Assembly: GCA_965224515.1 (NCBI GenBank)
Contig: OZ245051.1
Span: 186,001 to 250,000 of the forward strand
Source: Sedimenticola_A sp040506425
GTDB lineage: Bacteria; Pseudomonadota; Gammaproteobacteria; Chromatiales; Chromatiaceae
Reading direction: 5' to 3'
Length of the DNA: 64,000 nt
In this document: in pieces, positions 18,408-27,252 of the stretch
Numbering within the stretch: position 1 is the stretch's first letter
Layout of the letters: each line of letters starts with the position of its first letter
Made by a program: the position numbers and the translations under genes
Notes under the pieces: model-generated
The model's database searches: none
What the model saw: the letters and a program-made list of their open reading frames with translations, nothing else
Told to the model about the DNA's origin: nothing

Positions 18408-18911
18408 TCAGTCCTCCAGAACCTTGGCATGGAGCTGCTTAAGCTCTTCATTAGAAAATGCAGCAGTCTCACCGTCATCAAGCAGTAAACCGAACTTGCT
18501 ACCGCCTGTCGCCTTCGCTGAAGAGTTCATCTCCTGCGGGGTCTTGCGGTGGCACTGAAAGCAAGCCACGTTGACTGCCGTATAGTTGTGGCAGGCTTCG
18601 CAGAATTCACCTTCAGCATTTACCGGTTTGTAATTGCCCTGATTATCCTTGGATGCGTGACAGTCGATACAGCCGGAAAGGCTGTTCTTGATGTCACGAA
18701 TACCTTTACGCACGCTCGCGTGACGATCGTGCTGCAGATAATCCATATGGTTACGACGCATTTCCGCCGTCGGGGCAACACAGGCTTCCTCTGAGGCCGC
18801 CTTGGAGCCCGGTGTTACAGCTGATCCGCTGTGGGCTGCCATGGCCAGGGCTGCGAACAGCCCTCCCACGAGCAGTACGGCGAATCGCTTGATGCCGGTT
18901 GAACTACGCAT
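18408..18911 (-). CDS. dsrJ: DsrJ, periplasmic triheme cytochrome c
   Basis: A 167-residue exported protein with a signal segment (about 10-26) and three heme sites CIDCH, CEACH and CFQCH. A cysteine at about residue 44 (EEACVAP), ahead of the hemes, corresponds to the cysteine proposed as unusual distal heme ligand in Allochromatium DsrJ. It is part of DsrMKJOP. It lies 11 bases after dsrL and 2 bases before dsrO. Confidence 0.93.
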   Translation of the reverse strand: MRSSTGIKRFAVLLVGGLFAALAMAAHSGSAVTPGSKAASEEACVAPTAEMRRNHMDYLQHDRHASVRKGIRDIKNSLSGCIDCHASKDNQGNYKPVNAEGEFCEACHNYTAVNVACFQCHRKTPQEMNSSAKATGGSKFGLLLDDGETAAFSNEELKQLHAKVLED

Positions 18912-18922
18912 TACAGCTCCTG

Positions 18923-20869
18923 TTATTCACCAAGACCCATCTGGATGTAACCGGTGGGGCACACATCGTGACAGATGTGGCAACCGATACAACGGGTGTA
19001 GTCGGTATCAACATAACGACCAGTGGTGTTTTCGCTCTTCTTGACACGGAATACTGCGTCCTGAGGGCAGAAGACAACACAGTTATCACACTCGAAGCAC
19101 ATGCCGCAGCTCATGCAGCGCTTGGCTTCGTCGACAGTCTCTTCTTCGCTCAGACCGTTCATGCGCTCCTTGAAGTGGTGCAGGACTTCGTCACCATTGG
19201 GCACGTCTTCGGTACGCAGATTGCGTGGAGTGAATTCAAAGTGGCCCAGGAACAGGTCGCTTGAAGGAATCACTTCTGCAAAGGAGCGATCTTCGTAGTT
19301 GTGAACTGCATACTTGGCAGAATCAGTACCACGCTGATCACCGGCCTTGGAATCGAAGTGCTCAGGATCCAGACCAGCCTCGTGCAGTTTCATTGACAGG
19401 TCAAAGAAGTGCACGTCAACCTTCGGACGCTTGCCGAGCTCTTCGCTCTTCATGTAGAGATCTATGCTCTCTACTGCAACGGAGGCCTGACCGATAGCGG
19501 TTGTCAGCAGGTGAGGACGAACAATATCGCCAGCCACGAAATGTCCGGGCTTGCCGGGCACCTGGTAGTTCTTGTCGGCATCGATAAGATTACGATCGTT
19601 AGCCATATCTTCAATGCCGGTCATGTCACCGCCCTGACCGATGGCAGATACGATGAGATCGGCTTCCAGGACACGCTCGGTACCTTCAACGGGAACCGGG
19701 CTCATGCCGTCCATGGTGCAATCACAGACCTTCAGGCCGGTAGCACGGCCATCAGCACCGACAATCACTTCCAGAGGCATAACGCCATCCAGAATGGTGC
19801 AGCCCTCTTCCAGAGCGTCGTTGATCTCATGCTCTGCAGCAAACATCTTGTCCTTGGTGAACAGGGAGGTCAGGGTTGCTTCTGCCTGCTCTGCTGCATC
19901 GGCGATAGCCTGGTCGTGAACAATGCTCTCGTCAGCAACGATATCTTCAGGGTTACCGATCGCTGCGTTATAACCGATACGGCGGGCAACGGAGATAACG
20001 TCGATAGAGGTATCACCACCACCGATACATACGACCTTCTTTCCGGTAGCCTTCATGCGGCCAGCGTTGAAAGCCTTCAGGTAAGCGACACCGGATACAC
20101 AGTTGGGGGTACCTTCCCAGCCGTCAACAGGAAGACCACGACCACTCTGGCAACCGAGGGCCCACAGAATGGCGCCGTACTCTTTTTCCAGGTCGGCTAC
20201 AGATACGTCGGTACCGACACTGACACCGGTCTTGATCTCAACACCCATGTCAACGATACGCTGAATTTCTGCCGCCAGCTTATCGTGAGAGATACGGTAG
20301 TTGGGTATGCCGTAGCGCATCATGCCGCCCAGCTCGGGATCTCTTTCGAATACTGTTACGCCGTGGCCCAGCTTGCGGAGCTGGAAGGCTGCTGCCATAC
20401 CGGCAGGGCCACCACCAATAACGGCGACTTTCTTACCGGTGTCTTCACCAGCAGAAAACTTATAGCCTTCAGCCAGTGCGGTATCACCGATGAACTGCTC
20501 AACAGAGTTGATTCCGACGAAGTCTTCAATGTCGTTACGGTTACAGCCACCCTGGCAGGGTGCGGGGCAGACACGACCCATCATTGAAGGGAAGGGATTG
20601 GAGTCGGTAGCACGCTTGAAGGCGTACTCTTTCCAATCCATACCTTCAACAGGCTTCTCCTGGCCACGAACAATTGCCAGCCAGCCACGAATATCGTGAC
20701 CGGAGGGACAGCTGCCCTGACACGGAGGTGTCTTGTGTACATAGGTTGGGCACTTGTGGGAAGTATCTTCAACAAAGATCTTCTCATCCCAGCCACCCCA
20801 TTCGGTGTCGCCCTCTTCGTAGCGGCGGAAATTCAAATTGTCTTTCATCTCTTCAGTAGGAGTTGCCAT
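18923..20869 (-). CDS. dsrL: DsrL, FAD/iron-sulfur NAD(P)H oxidoreductase
   Basis: A 648-residue flavoprotein related to the small subunit of glutamate synthase. N-terminal cysteines (CQGSC, CPAPCQGGC) bind Fe-S, GGGPAGMAA (about 153) is the FAD site and GGGDTSID the NAD(P)H site. The C-terminus adds a ferredoxin domain with two cysteine sets (CMSCGMC and CIGCHICHDVC). In oxidizers, DsrL takes electrons from DsrAB to NAD+ and is essential. The full-length C-terminal ferredoxin matches the oxidative-type DsrL. A 99-base gap separates it from dsrK. Confidence 0.95.
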   Translation of the reverse strand: MATPTEEMKDNLNFRRYEEGDTEWGGWDEKIFVEDTSHKCPTYVHKTPPCQGSCPSGHDIRGWLAIVRGQEKPVEGMDWKEYAFKRATDSNPFPSMMGRVCPAPCQGGCNRNDIEDFVGINSVEQFIGDTALAEGYKFSAGEDTGKKVAVIGGGPAGMAAAFQLRKLGHGVTVFERDPELGGMMRYGIPNYRISHDKLAAEIQRIVDMGVEIKTGVSVGTDVSVADLEKEYGAILWALGCQSGRGLPVDGWEGTPNCVSGVAYLKAFNAGRMKATGKKVVCIGGGDTSIDVISVARRIGYNAAIGNPEDIVADESIVHDQAIADAAEQAEATLTSLFTKDKMFAAEHEINDALEEGCTILDGVMPLEVIVGADGRATGLKVCDCTMDGMSPVPVEGTERVLEADLIVSAIGQGGDMTGIEDMANDRNLIDADKNYQVPGKPGHFVAGDIVRPHLLTTAIGQASVAVESIDLYMKSEELGKRPKVDVHFFDLSMKLHEAGLDPEHFDSKAGDQRGTDSAKYAVHNYEDRSFAEVIPSSDLFLGHFEFTPRNLRTEDVPNGDEVLHHFKERMNGLSEEETVDEAKRCMSCGMCFECDNCVVFCPQDAVFRVKKSENTTGRYVDTDYTRCIGCHICHDVCPTGYIQMGLGE

Positions 20870-20968
20870 TAGTAAAGTCTCCTTAACCTATGTAATTCAT
20901 AATTCTTGTGCGTTGAAGCTATTGCGACAACGCGCGTCTATTTATAATCCTTCAGCAGCGGCTTCCCG

Positions 20969-22477
20969 CTACTCTTCGGTCTTCTGACCTGTCAGGACAA
21001 TTGCGTTACTTACCAACTGGTGAACACTGACGATCTGATCCATATCCAGACCGTAATAAGGCATCACCTTGGTAAACTGGCTCTTGCAGATGGCGCAGAT
21101 CGCAGCAACATGGGTTACACCATGTTCGTCGATCGCGTTCTGCAGTGCAGTCATGCGCGGCATTGCACCCTTCACACGGATCTCCATGAGATCGTCGGTC
21201 AGCAGACCACCGCCGCCACCGCAGCAGAAGGTACGCTCACCAATAGTGTTGTGATCCATATCGACGTAGTTGTTACAGACCGATTTGATCACCGCGCGTG
21301 GAATTTCGAACTGACCACCTGGTTTGTCACCCATGCGTGTGGCGCGGGCCACGTTACAGGAGTCGTGGAAGGTGATCGTCATGTCATCGTTCTTTGACTT
21401 GTCGAAATTCAAACTACCCTTCTCAATGAGATCATTGGTGTACTCACAGATATGCTGGGGCACAGGGTAGTTTGGATCGAGAAAGTCGAAAGGACCTGCC
21501 AGCGTATTCAGGAATGCGTAAGCAACACGCCAGGCGTGGCCACACTCGCCGAAAACAATACGCTTGACACCCAGTTCCAATGCCGCCTTACGGATGCGCA
21601 TCGCAACATTTCGCATGTTCTCGTACGAGCCGATGAACATGCCGAAGTTACCGGCTTCGGAAGCGGTGGTGGAGAGTGTCCAGCTGATACCGGCCTCGTG
21701 GAAAACCTTACCGTAACCGATAAGCCCATCAACATGAGGCTCAGCAAAGAAATCAGCTGAAGGAGTAACAAGCAGGATATCAGCGCCTTTAACATCAAGA
21801 GGGTACTTGACCTCAACACCGGTCTCGTCAAAAACATCCTCTTCCAGTCCTTGAACCGTATCAAGGATTGCCGGGCCAGGCAGACCCAGGTTGTTACCAA
21901 CCTTGTGTACCTTGGCAATGATTTCGTTGCAGTACTTCTGACCGTAGCCGATGCTGTCAAGAATCTCGCGTGCCGCCATGGAGATCTCAGCAGTATCGAT
22001 GCCGTACGGGCAGAATACGGAGCAACGACGACACTGTGAGCACTGGTGATAGTAGCTATACCAGTCATCCAGGGTCTCACGGGTAAGATCCTCGGCGCCA
22101 ACCAGTTTCGGGAAGTATTTACCCGCAAAGGTGAAGTAGCGACGATAAACCTTGCGCATCAGGTCCTGACGACCCACCGGCATATTCTTGGGATCTTTGG
22201 TTCCCAGGTAATAGTGGCACTTGTCAGTACAGGAACCACACTTCACGCATGCATCAAGGTAGACCTGGAGCGAACGATAGCGATGACGCAAGTCATCAAG
22301 TTTCTCCAGGGTCTTGTCATGCCAGTCTTCAACCAACTCACCAGGAAAACCCAGGTCGGTGTTGTGTTCCGGATTTTTGACAACGAATGGCTTCAGGTGA
22401 GCCATCGTGCCTTCCTCTAACGCCGGTACATCCACGTGCTCCTGGAGTTCCGGTACCTCAAAATCTGCCTTAGCCAT
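20969..22477 (-). CDS. dsrK: DsrK, HdrD-like iron-sulfur subunit
   Basis: A 502-residue cytoplasmic protein. Two ferredoxin-type clusters (CVKCGSCTDKC and CSQCRRCSVFC) are followed by the catalytic region with DSCNVARATRMG and the CCG signature FCCGGGGGLL. These are the ligands of the non-cubane cluster of heterodisulfide reductase-type enzymes. It is thought to interact with the trisulfide or disulfide form of DsrC and pass electrons to DsrM. It follows dsrM after 30 bases. Confidence 0.95.
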   Translation of the reverse strand: MAKADFEVPELQEHVDVPALEEGTMAHLKPFVVKNPEHNTDLGFPGELVEDWHDKTLEKLDDLRHRYRSLQVYLDACVKCGSCTDKCHYYLGTKDPKNMPVGRQDLMRKVYRRYFTFAGKYFPKLVGAEDLTRETLDDWYSYYHQCSQCRRCSVFCPYGIDTAEISMAAREILDSIGYGQKYCNEIIAKVHKVGNNLGLPGPAILDTVQGLEEDVFDETGVEVKYPLDVKGADILLVTPSADFFAEPHVDGLIGYGKVFHEAGISWTLSTTASEAGNFGMFIGSYENMRNVAMRIRKAALELGVKRIVFGECGHAWRVAYAFLNTLAGPFDFLDPNYPVPQHICEYTNDLIEKGSLNFDKSKNDDMTITFHDSCNVARATRMGDKPGGQFEIPRAVIKSVCNNYVDMDHNTIGERTFCCGGGGGLLTDDLMEIRVKGAMPRMTALQNAIDEHGVTHVAAICAICKSQFTKVMPYYGLDMDQIVSVHQLVSNAIVLTGQKTEE

Positions 22478-22507
22478 CTATTGCCCTCTCGGCTACGTAC
22501 AGGTTAA

Positions 22508-23233
22508 TTATTCTTGCTCTTCAAGCGCTTTGGCCCATGGAGCCAAATGACGCTTTTCGCGCGGGTTGTCCACCTGATTACGGCTCGGGCTGAAAAATAT
22601 GCCCGGTACGTGCAGCAGCTTGCTGAAGGGGAACAGAATCATCAGCAGCGCAACCAGCAACAGATGAACAATCAACGGAAAATCTACTGGCAATTCACCC
22701 CAACTGAAGATGAAAACACCGGTAAAGAACTGTTTGACCATCACGATATCCGTGTGGGCGACGAAAGACATCATCAGCCCGCTGACACCTATCACCATAA
22801 GGATGACAAGCCAGAGATAATCGGAGGGCGCTGAGATATAGCGCACCCGGTCAACAAAAATACGTCGCAGGAAAAGACCGCCCAGACCGGCAACCATTGC
22901 AAAACCGGCATACTTGCCGAAAGGTTGAATCAGTTCGATGGGAAGCCATACAGGATCGATAAAATAGCGCAGGTGGCGAAGCAGCACTATGAAGAGTGCC
23001 ATGTGGAACATCCAGGAAAAAATCCAGGTCCACTTGGTGCTCTTGAAAAGACTCTCAAAGAACACCACTTCACGGAATAAACGCATAACCACACCGGCCT
23101 CGCTCGTGGGCGCCGGGGTAGTAGGAATCTTTAATGGAGCTGGTGTCTGGGCGTATTGCTTGATCTTCAGAGCAAGGCCAATCACCAGAACAAGGGTCGC
23201 TACGATAAACAGCAACGCGTAGAGAGTCGACAT
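22508..23233 (-). CDS. dsrM: DsrM, NarI-like cytochrome b subunit
   Basis: A 241-residue membrane protein with about five to six hydrophobic helices and histidines placed for heme b (FHMALFIVLLRHLR and VHLLLVALLMILFP), as in NarI-type subunits. It anchors DsrK and exchanges electrons with the quinone pool. Its start lies about 25 bases past a strong hairpin with a T run, which should lower its transcription relative to dsrC. Confidence 0.92.
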   Translation of the reverse strand: MSTLYALLFIVATLVLVIGLALKIKQYAQTPAPLKIPTTPAPTSEAGVVMRLFREVVFFESLFKSTKWTWIFSWMFHMALFIVLLRHLRYFIDPVWLPIELIQPFGKYAGFAMVAGLGGLFLRRIFVDRVRYISAPSDYLWLVILMVIGVSGLMMSFVAHTDIVMVKQFFTGVFIFSWGELPVDFPLIVHLLLVALLMILFPFSKLLHVPGIFFSPSRNQVDNPREKRHLAPWAKALEEQE

Positions 23234-23257
23234 GTTCCTGCGTTCCTCAGTCGGTTA

Positions 23258-23287
23258 AAAATGACCGGGAGGGAAACCCTCCCGGTC
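23258..23287 (-). terminator. Hairpin with T run between dsrC and dsrM (attenuator-like)
   Basis: A perfect 11-bp stem (gaccgggaggg / ccctcccggtc) with a three-base loop, followed on the minus strand by ATTTTTAA. It starts 13 bases after the dsrC stop and ends 25 bases before dsrM. Since dsrMKLJOP has no other clear promoter, it probably allows partial read-through or protects the 3' end of a dsrC-containing transcript. Confidence 0.8.
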
Positions 23288-23299
23288 GATTCTTGCGGC

Positions 23300-23632
23300 T
23301 TAGATGCAGCCAGTCGGCTTCGGCAGACCAGCGAAACGGCAAGCCTGCTTACCAGGACCGTAAGGGAACAGAGCGTACAGGTACTTGCTGTTACCCTTTT
23401 CCTTGCCCAGTTTCTTACCAACAGCCTTGGTCAGAACACGTACGGCAGGAGCGATCTGGTACTCGTCGTAGTACTCACGCAGGAAGTTGATGATGTCCCA
23501 GTGCTCTTCGGTCAGCTCCAGCTCATCTTCCTTAGCCATTTCTTCAGCTACTGCTGGTTCCCACTCACCCAGGTTTACCAGGTAACCTTCTTCATCGGTT
23601 TCAAAGGTCTTACCGTTTGCTTCGATAGCCAT
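23300..23632 (-). CDS. dsrC: DsrC, sulfur carrier protein
   Basis: A 110-residue protein with the DsrC fold. The C-terminal arm carries both conserved redox cysteines, C98 and C109 (ACRFAGLPKPTGCI), ten residues apart as in true DsrC. It accepts sulfur from DsrEFH and delivers a persulfurated or trisulfide form to DsrAB/DsrK. The ribosome site AGGAGA is a few bases before the ATG. The flanking hairpin fits the high abundance known for this protein. Confidence 0.96.
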   Translation of the reverse strand: MAIEANGKTFETDEEGYLVNLGEWEPAVAEEMAKEDELELTEEHWDIINFLREYYDEYQIAPAVRVLTKAVGKKLGKEKGNSKYLYALFPYGPGKQACRFAGLPKPTGCI

Positions 23633-23673
23633 GATATTTCTCCTAAATTCAGGTAGATAAAATTAGTGTTGGG

Positions 23674-23979
23674 TCAGACCCAGGAAACGACCTTGCTGTG
23701 CTCTGCGGCGAGATCCACAAACCCAGCGTAATCAACGATCTCAACACCTTCGATTACCCGATCCTCTGAGAGTCCACGGGCTTTCATATCGGGACCCAAA
23801 GCGTATACTTTCACGCCCTCGGCCGCCTTCACCTTTGATTCGGTGGCTCCACCCTGCATTGCAGCGTAGACACCGTCTTCCATCAGCAGTACAGCGCTGC
23901 CTGATACGGCATAACCAATACAGCTGTCAAAAGAGCTTTTTTCGTAAGGCGATTTGTTTACAGTATGTAATTCACTCAT
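23674..23979 (-). CDS. dsrH: DsrH, TusB-like sulfurtransferase subunit
   Basis: A 101-residue DsrE-superfamily protein with the conserved cysteine C20 (SFDSCIGYA). It forms the hexameric DsrEFH complex that hands sulfur to DsrC. It lies 14 bases after dsrF and 41 bases before dsrC. Confidence 0.94.
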   Translation of the reverse strand: MSELHTVNKSPYEKSSFDSCIGYAVSGSAVLLMEDGVYAAMQGGATESKVKAAEGVKVYALGPDMKARGLSEDRVIEGVEIVDYAGFVDLAAEHSKVVSWV

Positions 23980-23993
23980 GACAATACTCCACC

Positions 23994-24404
23994 TTAGAAA
24001 CTGAAGACGACGTCTTGGCCAGCCATAACCTGTGCCAGCTCTTCGCGGCTAACGAGACGAATGGAGTCCTTTTCGGCCCAATCTTCATCTTCGTCTTCCC
24101 AGGTCAGGGGCATCAGGTCGTCGATAGTAAGACCACGCTCTTCGAGAGACTCTTTCTCAACGTAGAGCTTGGTTACTTCGTAGTCACCCAGTGCGGAATA
24201 GGTCGGAGAGAAGTTTTTCATCTCAACTTCCGAGGTATCCTGACCCTTGACGATCTGGTAAACACCATCGTCAACGAATGCCAGGCTTACGTCCTGCTCA
24301 AATGCAGCACCGATCAGTACAACTTCCAGAGACTCCCACGCATAGATGGTTCCGTAGGGAGCACGACGGTTGAGGTACAAGAGCTTTTTAGTAGTTTCAG
24401 ACAT
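23994..24404 (-). CDS. dsrF: DsrF, TusC-like sulfurtransferase subunit
   Basis: A 136-residue DsrE-superfamily protein (N-terminal LYLNRRAPYGTIYAWESLE). It lacks any cysteine, consistent with its structural role in DsrEFH, where DsrE carries the active residue. The tight spacing to dsrE (16 bases) and dsrH (14 bases) shows one transcript. Confidence 0.94.
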   Translation of the reverse strand: MSETTKKLLYLNRRAPYGTIYAWESLEVVLIGAAFEQDVSLAFVDDGVYQIVKGQDTSEVEMKNFSPTYSALGDYEVTKLYVEKESLEERGLTIDDLMPLTWEDEDEDWAEKDSIRLVSREELAQVMAGQDVVFSF

Positions 24405-24420
24405 GTTTCACCCTCTATGC

Positions 24421-24813
24421 TCAATCGCCAAACACAACCAGACGATCCGACTGTACAGCCGCTTCAATCAGCTGGCCCAGGCCAGAGATACGAAAGCGCG
24501 GATCAATATTGGTGGCGTCTTTGCCGTTACGCTCTGCTTCACCGTCATCGACGATACCGCGACGCTGTGCTGCAGCAACACAAACAACCATATCAAGGCT
24601 GTGCTTCTCACCAAGCTCAGCCCAGCGGTTGACGATATTGCGGTCATCCTGGGGCGGAGTGGTCAGACGCGTGCTGTTACCGACACCATCGTGGTAGAAG
24701 AAGATACGAAAAATCTCGTGTCCCTTCTCCAGTGCCGCCTTGGTGAACAAGTAGGCCGAATCAGACGCCTGATGCTGATATGGCCCTTCGTTAATCTGAA
24801 TAGAAAACTTCAT
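24421..24813 (-). CDS. dsrE: DsrE, TusD-like sulfurtransferase subunit
   Basis: A 130-residue protein with the active-site cysteine C78 in MVVCVAAAQRRG, the residue that is persulfurated in Allochromatium DsrE. It is the catalytic subunit of DsrEFH, transferring sulfur to DsrC. It lies 27 bases after dsrB. Confidence 0.95.
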   Translation of the reverse strand: MKFSIQINEGPYQHQASDSAYLFTKAALEKGHEIFRIFFYHDGVGNSTRLTTPPQDDRNIVNRWAELGEKHSLDMVVCVAAAQRRGIVDDGEAERNGKDATNIDPRFRISGLGQLIEAAVQSDRLVVFGD

Positions 24814-24840
24814 TGACTGTCCTTTCTATTGAGCAACCAA

Positions 24841-25914
24841 TCAGAAGCGGATGTGTGCAGAAGCGTTCAGATTCGCACGACCACCACGCCAGTTATCGAT
24901 GTGGTACTTGGTGAACGGCAGACCGGTCTTCTCGAAGAAACGGGGCCAACCGATACGCTCTGCCCACTCGCCGATACGCTCCCAATCCTTGGCGTCCGCT
25001 TTATAAGCAGACAGGATCTGTTTCACGACATCGGACACTTCAGGCCAACGGGGTGGATTGTTGGGTACGCCAGCCGCTACCAGCTTGTGGAAGGTAGGCT
25101 TGGAGCGGGCGTTTGAGTTCTTGCCACCAACCCAGATCGCGAACTTGGAGTGCTCGGGATCGTTGATCTGCATCGGAGGACAGGGAGGGAAGCAGGCACC
25201 GCAACAGATGCACTTCTTCTCATCAACTTCCAGAGAAGGCTTGCCGTTAACAACCGCAGGACGGATAGCAGCAACCGGGCAGCGAGCAACAACAGTAGGA
25301 CGCTCACATACGTTGGCAACCTGATCGTGATCGATCTTTGGCGGCTTGGTGTGCTGAATGTTGATAGCGATATCACCCTGGCCACCGCAGTTGATCTGGC
25401 AGCAGGAGGTAGTGATACGTACACGGTTAGGCATCTCTTCTTTAACGAACTCATCGTGCAGTTCGTCCATCAGGGCCTTAACAGCACCTGAAGCATCAGT
25501 ACCGGGGATGTCGCAGTGCAACCAGCCCTGGGTGTGAGAGATCATGGATACAGAGTTACCGGTACCACCGATAGGGAAACCTTCGGCATTCAGCTTGTCG
25601 ATCAGGGGCTGAACCTTGGACTCTTCAGAGACCATGTACTCGATATTGGAACGGATGGTGAAGCGAACGAAGCCTTCGGCAAATTCGTCAGCGATATCCA
25701 TCAGTTTACGGATAGTGTAGACGTCCATCTGACGCTGGGTACCAGCGCGGACAGTCCAGATTTCATCACCACTGTTTGCTACGTGGTGCAGAACGCCGGG
25801 ACGGGGACGGTCATGCCATTTCCAGTCGCCATAGTTTTTCTTCAGTACCGGGTGCAGGTACGCATCCATCTCCGGTACACCTGTTTCATCGGGCATGCGA
25901 GGTGCTTCAGCCAT
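24841..25914 (-). CDS. dsrB: DsrB, reverse dissimilatory sulfite reductase beta subunit
   Basis: About 357 residues. The start at 25914 (MAEAPRMPD) is supported by GGAGG five bases upstream. Siroheme and cluster ligands appear in SCCQINCGGQGD and in the ferredoxin insert CICCGACFPPCPP. With DsrA it forms the cytoplasmic enzyme that oxidizes carrier-bound sulfide to sulfite. Gene order and the presence of dsrEFH and dsrL indicate the oxidative type. An 80-base gap with two hairpins separates it from dsrA. Confidence 0.96.
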   Translation of the reverse strand: MAEAPRMPDETGVPEMDAYLHPVLKKNYGDWKWHDRPRPGVLHHVANSGDEIWTVRAGTQRQMDVYTIRKLMDIADEFAEGFVRFTIRSNIEYMVSEESKVQPLIDKLNAEGFPIGGTGNSVSMISHTQGWLHCDIPGTDASGAVKALMDELHDEFVKEEMPNRVRITTSCCQINCGGQGDIAINIQHTKPPKIDHDQVANVCERPTVVARCPVAAIRPAVVNGKPSLEVDEKKCICCGACFPPCPPMQINDPEHSKFAIWVGGKNSNARSKPTFHKLVAAGVPNNPPRWPEVSDVVKQILSAYKADAKDWERIGEWAERIGWPRFFEKTGLPFTKYHIDNWRGGRANLNASAHIRF

Positions 25915-25950
25915 TATTGCCTCCAATTCGCTTTAATTCTGTTTCGCTAT

Positions 25951-25992
25951 GCGCACTTGGTGCGCGAGCCTGCCGACACCAGGTCGGCAGGC
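25951..25992 (-). repeat. Tandem hairpins in the dsrA-dsrB gap
   Basis: Two perfect inverted repeats in the short intercistronic gap: gcgcac/gtgcgc with a three-base loop (25951-25965), and gcctgccgac/gtcggcaggc with a five-base loop (25968-25992). On the minus strand the stronger stem forms first after dsrA. Neither has a T run, so they look like mRNA stabilizing or processing elements rather than terminators. Confidence 0.75.
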
Positions 25993-26007
25993 ACTCGGTT
26001 TAATGGA

Positions 26008-27252
26008 TTACTGAGCAGCCTGGCGCTCGTTCCACTTGGCAGCTTCGTCGTCCCAATCATCCATACGTACGTATGGATTCATGCGAGGACGCTCGATCAT
26101 GTTGGCATCAATCTCAATATCGATGCCTTCGAGGAAGTTGGTCAGACCGATACGCTCGATCATCTCACCGGTACGCTCGTGCTCCAGTGCGTTCTCGGCG
26201 AAGAAGTCCAGTACCTCGGTAGCCAGCTCTTCCAGCCACTCGAAGTCCTCGTCTGTTTCCATCTTGTGGAAAGGAACGATCACGGTACCCATGAGGTCAC
26301 CGATCTTCAGGGTACGCTTACCACCGATCAGGATGGATACACCCTTGTCATCGCCAGGAGCAAGAGCCTTGGTCATGACGTTGATGCAGTGCATGCAGCG
26401 TACGCAGTTCTTGTTGTCTACAGCCAGGGTGTCGTCATCGTTCAGAGACAGTGCCTGGGTGGGGCAACGAGTGATCACGTTATCGATGATCTTCTTGCGG
26501 CCCATGTCGGCAACGTACTTCTTGACCTCTTCCTGGTCGACCTTCATGTCGTCGCGCCAGGTACCGATGGTAGCGAAGTCAGCACGCTGGATGGAGTTCA
26601 TGCAGTCGTTGGGGCAGCCTGAAACCTTGTATTTCATTTTGTAAGGCAGGGCTGGACGATGCAGATCGTCAAGTGCGTTGTTGACCAGGGTACGCATGGT
26701 GCGGCCTTCGTCAAAGCAGGACTGCTCACAGCGGGCAGCGCCAACACAGGACATACCGGTACGTACAGCGGGACCAGCACCACCCATGTCGAAGCCCATC
26801 TCGTTGATGGCGTCGAATGCAGGCTGAACGTTATCAGTGGTACAACCCTGGAACATGATGTCGCCGGACTGACCGTGGAAAGCGATCAGGCCTGAACCGT
26901 ACTCTTCCCAGATATCGCAGAACTTGCGCATGGTGTTGGTATCGTAGTGCATGCCTGGAGGCGGCATGATACGGATAGTGTGGAATTCGGCTGCAGCAGG
27001 ATAGACAGGTTTCTCATTGTCGTCCTTCAGCTCGGTGAAACGTGGGATAACACCACCGCCATAACCGATAACACCGACGGTACCACCTTTCCAGAAGCCC
27101 TTGCGGGTTTCGTAGGAGGTCTCCAGCTGACCCATCAGGTCGACCATCATGTCGTTGTCGTTGGCCAGGCGCTTGAGACCGGTTACAAAGCTGGGCCAAG
27201 GACCGCTCTCCAACTGGTCAAGCATGGGGGTATCATGCATCGGTTTTGCCAT
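26008..27252 (-). CDS. dsrA: DsrA, reverse dissimilatory sulfite reductase alpha subunit
   Basis: A 414-residue protein opening the dsr operon. Cluster and siroheme ligands are seen in SCVGAARCEQSC and SGCPNDCMNS, and the ferredoxin domain in CVRCMHCINVM. With DsrB it makes the alpha2-beta2 enzyme that releases sulfite from sulfur bound to DsrC. The start is supported by GGGAG at good distance. Upstream lies a 476-base AT-rich region shared with the divergent cluster. Confidence 0.96.
   Translation of the reverse strand: MAKPMHDTPMLDQLESGPWPSFVTGLKRLANDNDMMVDLMGQLETSYETRKGFWKGGTVGVIGYGGGVIPRFTELKDDNEKPVYPAAAEFHTIRIMPPPGMHYDTNTMRKFCDIWEEYGSGLIAFHGQSGDIMFQGCTTDNVQPAFDAINEMGFDMGGAGPAVRTGMSCVGAARCEQSCFDEGRTMRTLVNNALDDLHRPALPYKMKYKVSGCPNDCMNSIQRADFATIGTWRDDMKVDQEEVKKYVADMGRKKIIDNVITRCPTQALSLNDDDTLAVDNKNCVRCMHCINVMTKALAPGDDKGVSILIGGKRTLKIGDLMGTVIVPFHKMETDEDFEWLEELATEVLDFFAENALEHERTGEMIERIGLTNFLEGIDIEIDANMIERPRMNPYVRMDDWDDEAAKWNERQAAQ

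Noticed and set aside
19409..20587. A 392-codon plus-strand frame inside dsrL
   Set aside because: dsrL has intact FAD, NAD(P)H and cluster motifs on the minus strand. The antisense frame is a by-product of codon use.
25516..26622. A 368-codon plus-strand frame across dsrB and dsrA
   Set aside because: It crosses two well-supported minus-strand genes and a gap with hairpins, with no protein motif.
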